64,000 nt of DNA, taken from assembly GCF_001553785.1 (NCBI RefSeq), contig NZ_LOJP01000001.1, positions 4,760,044-4,824,043 on the forward strand, in the 5' to 3' direction. The stretch is from Actinoplanes sp. TFC3. Lineage in GTDB: Bacteria; Actinomycetota; Actinomycetes; Mycobacteriales; Micromonosporaceae. The position numbers and the translations under genes are program-made. The notes beneath the pieces are model-generated. The model was not told the DNA's origin, did no database searches, and worked only from the letters and a program-made list of their open reading frames with translations. Positions 60,124-64,000 of this stretch are shown piece after piece (positions within the stretch are counted from its first letter, which is position 1; every line of letters begins with the position of its first letter).

Positions 60124-62604
60124 ATGGGTTTCATGCTGATCGCCCTGCCGGACCTGCCCATCACAGCGGTGCTGCCGCAGGTGGCCGCGTCGCTCAAGGA
60201 TCGAGGCGCCGCGGTACTGGTCGCGCCGCCCGGCACGGGCAAGACGACGGTGGTCCCGCTGGCGCTCGCCGACACCACCGAAGGACGCATCGTGGTCGCG
60301 GAACCACGCCGGGTTGCGGCCCGGGCGGCGGCCCGGCGGATGGCGTCCCTGCTCGGCCAGCAGGTGGGAGAAGACGTCGGATTTACGGTACGAGGTGAGC
60401 GCCGAGTTTCCGCCCGCACCCGCATCGAGGTGGTCACCACCGGCGTGCTCGTGCGCCGCCTGCACCGCGACCCCGACCTGTCCGGCACCGCCGCCGTCAT
60501 CCTCGACGAGTGCCACGAACGCCACCTCGACACCGACCTCGCGCTCGCCTTCCTGATCGAGGTCCGCCAGGCCCTGCGCCCCGAGCTCACCCTGCTCGCC
60601 ACCTCGGCCACCGCCGAATCCCAGCGCTTGTCCGCGATCCTCGGCAACGCCCCCGTCGTCGAAGCCGACGCAGCCCTGTTCCCGATCGACGTCCGCTGGT
60701 GCCCACCACCGCAACCGGTCACTCCCCCGCACGGCCTGCGCGTCGACCCCCGCCTGCTCGACCACATTGCCGCCACCGTCCGCCGCGCGCTCACCGACGG
60801 CGACGGCGACGTGCTGGCCTTCCTGCCCGGCGCCCGCGAGATCGACATCGTGGCCGGCCACCTGCGCGGCCTCGGCGTCGACGTGGTCCCCCTGCACGGC
60901 CGCCAGCCCGCCGCGGTCCAGGACGCCGCCCTCCGCCCGTCCGCATCCCGCCGGGTGGTGCTGGCCACCGCCGTGGCGGAGAGCAGCCTGACCGTCCCCG
61001 GCGTCCGGGCGGTCGTCGACGCCGGGCTGAGCCGGGTGCCCCGGATGGACCACAACCGCGGCCTCGGCACCCTGGTGACCGTCCCGGTCTCGCGCGCCGG
61101 AGCCCAGCAGCGCGCCGGACGAGCCGGTCGAGAAGCCCCCGGCCGGGTGTACCGCTGCTGGTCGGCGGCCCAGCACGAGCGGCTACCGGCCCAACCCGAA
61201 CCGGAGATCGCCGCGGCCGACCTGACCGGGTTCGCGCTCGACCTGGCGCTGTGGGGCCATCCGGACGGATCCGGCCTGGCCCTGCCGGACTCCCCACCTG
61301 CCGGAGCGCTGCAGGCCGCGGTGAGCACACTGCGGGCGCTCGGGGCGGTGGATGCCGACGGACGGGTCACCGCGCGGGGACGGTCGCTGGCCGGCGCCGG
61401 ACTGCACCCCCGGCTGGCCCGCGCTCTGCTCGACGGGGCCGCGGTGATGGGGGCGCAACGGGCCGCGGAGATCGTGGCCCTGCTGGATGCCGACCGCGGA
61501 TCCGATGACGTGGTCGCGGCGTGGCGACGGGCTCGCGGTGAGCGCGACGGGGCCTGGCTGTCCGAGGTACGCCGGTTGAAGTCGGCGGTGTCCGCTGCCG
61601 CTCCTCCTCCGCTGCTTTCTCCGCTACCGGATGACCTTGCCGCCGGGCTGGTGGTGGGGCTGGCGTACCCCGAACGCGTGGCACGGGCGCGGGAGGCGGG
61701 ATCCCGGGCGTACCTGATGGCCGGTGGCACCGCGGCCGAGCTGCACGGCGGCAGCTCGCTGGCCGGAACGACCTGGCTGGCCGTGGCCGACGCCGACCGT
61801 GCCCCCGGCGCCCGAACCGCCCGGATCCGCAGCGCCGCCCCGCTCGACGAGGACACCGCCCGCGAGGCGGCGGCCACCCTGCTCGCTACCGCCACCGAAA
61901 TCGGCTGGATCGACGGCGACGTGGTGGCCCGCCGGGTCGACCGGCTCGGCGCCATCACCCTTGTCGAGCGGCGCATCACCGACCCGGACCCGAAGCTGGT
62001 GCAGGAAGCGCTGCGCGAGGGCTTACGACGGGAGGGGCTGGGGCTGTTGACCTGGTCGCGGTCGGCAGTGGAGCTTCGCCAGCGGCTGGCATTCGCGCAC
62101 GCGGCGCTCGGCGAGCCGTGGCCGGATGTGTCAGATGCGGCGCTCACATCGGCCTCCTTGGTTGAGTGGCTGCCGTTGGGGCGCGCCCGGCGACGAGCCG
62201 ATCTGGGTGCGATCGATGTGGCTGGGGCATTGCGGTCGCTGCTGCCGTGGCAGGTCGCGGGCCGGCTGGACGAGGTGGCCCCGGAACGCCTGCCGGTGCC
62301 GAGCGGCTCCAAGATCCGGGTCGACTACAGCGACCCGGCCGCGCCGGTGCTGGCAGTCAAACTGCAGGAGACGTTCGGCTGGCAGAACGCACCGCGCCTG
62401 GCCGAGGGCCGGGTGCCCGCACGGCTGCACCTGCTGTCACCCGCAGGCCGGCCCTTGGCGGTGACCAGCGACCTCGCGTCGTTCTGGGTGAACGTGTACC
62501 CGCAGGTGCGCGGCGAGATGCGCGGCCGATATCCGCGTCACCCATGGCCCGAGGACCCGACCGCCGCCGAGCCCACCCGGCGGCTCAACCCGCGGACGCG
62601 CTGA
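60124..62604 (+). CDS. hrpB: ATP-dependent helicase HrpB
   Basis: 826 residues, DEAH-box superfamily 2. Motif I APPGTGKTTVVPLAL, motif Ia VVAEPRRVAARAAA, motif II LDECHERHLDTD, motif III ATSATAESQ, motif V ATAVAESSLTVPGVRAVVDAG and motif VI QQRAGRAGREAPGRVYRCW are all present. HrpB-specific C-terminal domain follows, including the end with PVLAVKLQETFGWQNAP and LHLLSPAGRPLAVTSDLASFW. RNA helicase-like; the biological target is unclear in bacteria. Alternative ATG at 60133. Confidence 0.95.
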   Translation: MGFMLIALPDLPITAVLPQVAASLKDRGAAVLVAPPGTGKTTVVPLALADTTEGRIVVAEPRRVAARAAARRMASLLGQQVGEDVGFTVRGERRVSARTRIEVVTTGVLVRRLHRDPDLSGTAAVILDECHERHLDTDLALAFLIEVRQALRPELTLLATSATAESQRLSAILGNAPVVEADAALFPIDVRWCPPPQPVTPPHGLRVDPRLLDHIAATVRRALTDGDGDVLAFLPGAREIDIVAGHLRGLGVDVVPLHGRQPAAVQDAALRPSASRRVVLATAVAESSLTVPGVRAVVDAGLSRVPRMDHNRGLGTLVTVPVSRAGAQQRAGRAGREAPGRVYRCWSAAQHERLPAQPEPEIAAADLTGFALDLALWGHPDGSGLALPDSPPAGALQAAVSTLRALGAVDADGRVTARGRSLAGAGLHPRLARALLDGAAVMGAQRAAEIVALLDADRGSDDVVAAWRRARGERDGAWLSEVRRLKSAVSAAAPPPLLSPLPDDLAAGLVVGLAYPERVARAREAGSRAYLMAGGTAAELHGGSSLAGTTWLAVADADRAPGARTARIRSAAPLDEDTAREAAATLLATATEIGWIDGDVVARRVDRLGAITLVERRITDPDPKLVQEALREGLRREGLGLLTWSRSAVELRQRLAFAHAALGEPWPDVSDAALTSASLVEWLPLGRARRRADLGAIDVAGALRSLLPWQVAGRLDEVAPERLPVPSGSKIRVDYSDPAAPVLAVKLQETFGWQNAPRLAEGRVPARLHLLSPAGRPLAVTSDLASFWVNVYPQVRGEMRGRYPRHPWPEDPTAAEPTRRLNPRTR

Positions 62605-62695
62605 TCGCGGCCGGTCGGCGGCGGTCACAGGTCGGCGTGGGTGACCGTGTATCCACCGTTGACGACGGGCGCAAACGGGGCGGGCGCCATGCGAC

Positions 62696-63301
62696 CTAGT
62701 TTGTCCTTGCGCGTTCGCTGAACCTTGCTCGAAGCAGGATCAGGGCGGTGACGGCGACAGCGGCAACCCAGACCGTCGCCGTGACCAAGGCGGCGACCGG
62801 GCTCTCCGAGGGCGGTGGCACCACGGCCATGTTGAGGACCGCACCCACGGGCACGACCAGCGCAGCCAGCACCCCGGCCGGCCCCGGGCGCCGGATGAGC
62901 GCCCCGATGGCACCGAGAGGTAGTCCGAGGAGGAGGCTTTGCAGGAGCCAGAAGTGGCGCACCGAACCCCACACCGGGCCGTCGGCGAAGGCGGCCTCGA
63001 GGGAGTCGTACACGAACGTCGCGACCAGCAGCGCGACGCAACCGGCGAGCGCCCCGGCCAACAACCCGCGGTGGACCGCCCAGCCGGCGAAGACCGCGAG
63101 GGCAGCCCACGCCCACCCCGAATCCAGGATCAGGCTGACGAACTCGGCCACCTGCGCCCCGGCGCTACGATCGGCCCGCGCCAGCCACACCTCGTTCATC
63201 ATCACCGGCACGTCATTGGCCACCGCCGCCACGACGGCCAAGGCCACGCCGCTGCCGACGGCGATCGCAGCTCCCGTGAAAGCCCCCCGCAACGCTGGCA
63301 C
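62696..63301 (-). CDS. Six-helix membrane protein, hypothetical
   Basis: 201 residues from GTG 63301, where the first helix begins. A TTG at 63370 would add 23 residues with no better ribosome site. About six helices (VALAVVAAVANDVPVM; WAWAALAVFAGWAVH; AGALAGCVALLVATFVYD; FWLLQSLLLGLPLGAIGAL; VLAALVVPVGAVLNMAVV; AALVTATVWVAAVAVTALIL). No transport motif is evident. Family not recognised with confidence. Confidence 0.7.
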   Translation of the reverse strand: MPALRGAFTGAAIAVGSGVALAVVAAVANDVPVMMNEVWLARADRSAGAQVAEFVSLILDSGWAWAALAVFAGWAVHRGLLAGALAGCVALLVATFVYDSLEAAFADGPVWGSVRHFWLLQSLLLGLPLGAIGALIRRPGPAGVLAALVVPVGAVLNMAVVPPPSESPVAALVTATVWVAAVAVTALILLRARFSERARTN

Positions 63302-63414
63302 GAGGCCACAGTAGACGACCAGCGCTTCCGGGCCGCCGACGCAGGCCGGCCTCACAGTCCGGTTCGCCAATCCTCACACCCGACAGGGCATCCTAGGAGG
63401 CTAGGCAACGAAAG

Positions 63415-64000
63415 TCAGGGCCCTTGAGGTGGGCGCCAGCGAGCAGAAGTCCCCGCCGGAGATCGAGATGAGGAACCGGCAGACCCGCCGCCGGCAGGAA
63501 CAGCCGCAGCATCGGAAGGAGCAGGCCCGCCGCCAGAAGGAGAGGGCGCCCGGCCGGAAGTAGCCGCGCCACCCCTATCCGGTCCCGGCTGCGCGGGCAC
63601 AACCTCCACCAGCCGATGCACCGCCCGCGGCTGCCCGAACAGATACCCCTGCCCCAGCTTGCATCCCAGCCCAGCCAAGTCCACCGCCCGCTCCCGCGTC
63701 TCAATCCCCTCGGCGATCACCGCGACCCCCATATCGGCGCAAATGGTCAACACCGACCGGCACAAGGCTCCCGCCCGCTCGGGCGCTACGTCCACATCGG
63801 TCAGGGACGAGTCCAGTTTGACGATGTCGATGGGTAGGGAGTGCAGCTGGGCAAGGGCGTTGTAGCCGCTGCCGAAGTCGTCGAGGGCTACCCGTACCCC
63901 GTGGCGGCGCAGGGTTTCGGTGACCTCGACCGCGCGGGACAGGTCGGGGATGCGCTTGGTTTCGGTGATCTCGACTACCAGGCGGGATGCTGGTACGTCG
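63415..64000 (-). CDS. EAL-domain c-di-GMP phosphodiesterase, partial
   Basis: The window end cuts the N-terminal part. The visible 195 residues hold the EITET motif, VALDDFGSGYNALAQL (metal-binding Asp pair), IVKLDSSLT (catalytic Lys) and VIAEGIETRE (general-base Glu region), then LGCKLGQGYLFGQP. These residues are all those known to be needed for c-di-GMP hydrolysis, apart from the EAL motif itself outside the window. A disordered Pro/Ser/Gly tail of about 55 residues follows, which is not typical. Upstream domains (GGDEF, PAS) are likely but unseen. Confidence 0.9.
   Translation of the reverse strand, partial: DVPASRLVVEITETKRIPDLSRAVEVTETLRRHGVRVALDDFGSGYNALAQLHSLPIDIVKLDSSLTDVDVAPERAGALCRSVLTICADMGVAVIAEGIETRERAVDLAGLGCKLGQGYLFGQPRAVHRLVEVVPAQPGPDRGGAATSGRAPSPSGGGPAPSDAAAVPAGGGSAGSSSRSPAGTSARWRPPQGP

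Overview
The window is about 70% G+C with coding density and codon use typical of a filamentous actinobacterium. F420-dependent oxidoreductase, frequent GTG/TTG starts, many short acidic or single-helix proteins, and proteins such as DUF1206, DUF3618, DUF4235 and DUF3072 point to Micromonosporaceae, most likely an Actinoplanes-like organism. This taxonomic guess is inference from gene content. I saw no tRNA, rRNA, CRISPR array, intact insertion sequence or prophage.

Layout. 1-4.2 kb: end of an OmpR-type response regulator, its histidine kinase, a large secreted fibronectin/ricin-lectin protein and a 52-residue membrane protein. 4.2-7.4 kb: adenosine deaminase and trans-aconitate methyltransferase, divergent from an aldo/keto reductase. 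7.8-12 kb: a cold-shock protein and a leftward cell-envelope block (DUF4235, DUF3618, holin-like protein, MscS channel, DUF1206, lipoprotein). 12-18.7 kb: a family 3 glycosidase, F420-dependent enzyme, RecQ helicase, and a secreted Ser/Thr-rich protein overlapping a lipoprotein gene. 18.9-25.6 kb: dehydrogenase, glycosyltransferase, SRPBCC/SDR pair, carotenoid-desaturase-like flavoprotein and YihY-family membrane protein. 25.7-38.1 kb: small stress-type proteins, a mechanosensitive-like protein with a long coiled coil, a PAS-GAF-PP2C-HATPase phosphatase, a Na+/H+ antiporter, a helix-turn-helix/Clp-N pair under a palindromic promoter, and two HAD phosphatases. 38.1-39.7 kb is a zone of gene decay with a MarR-pirin deletion chimera and a broken GrpB gene. 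40-47.2 kb: TetR regulator with an SDR enzyme, a NarL/HisKA_3 two-component system, a phospholipase D-like protein and a membrane-anchored protein.

47.2-60.1 kb is a leftward purine and ureide degradation region. Uricase, 5-hydroxyisourate hydrolase and OHCU decarboxylase turn urate into (S)-allantoin; allantoinase and allantoicase carry it to ureidoglycolate and urea; malate synthase can absorb the glyoxylate released later. 8-oxoguanine deaminase feeds oxidised guanine into the same route. Between malate synthase and allantoinase sits a citrate-lyase-like protein of unassigned function (DUF6986 type), and the operon ends in a kinase-like and a methyltransferase-like gene that have no obvious place in the pathway. 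A secreted DUF1996/carbohydrate-binding protein gene splits the cluster. The window closes with an HrpB helicase, a membrane protein and the C-terminal part of an EAL-domain protein cut by the window edge.

The signals I find most worth a second look are the two matching palindromes that cover the -35 and -10 of the HTH/Clp-N promoter, the uncharacterised genes in the ureide operon, and the MarR-pirin fusion scar.
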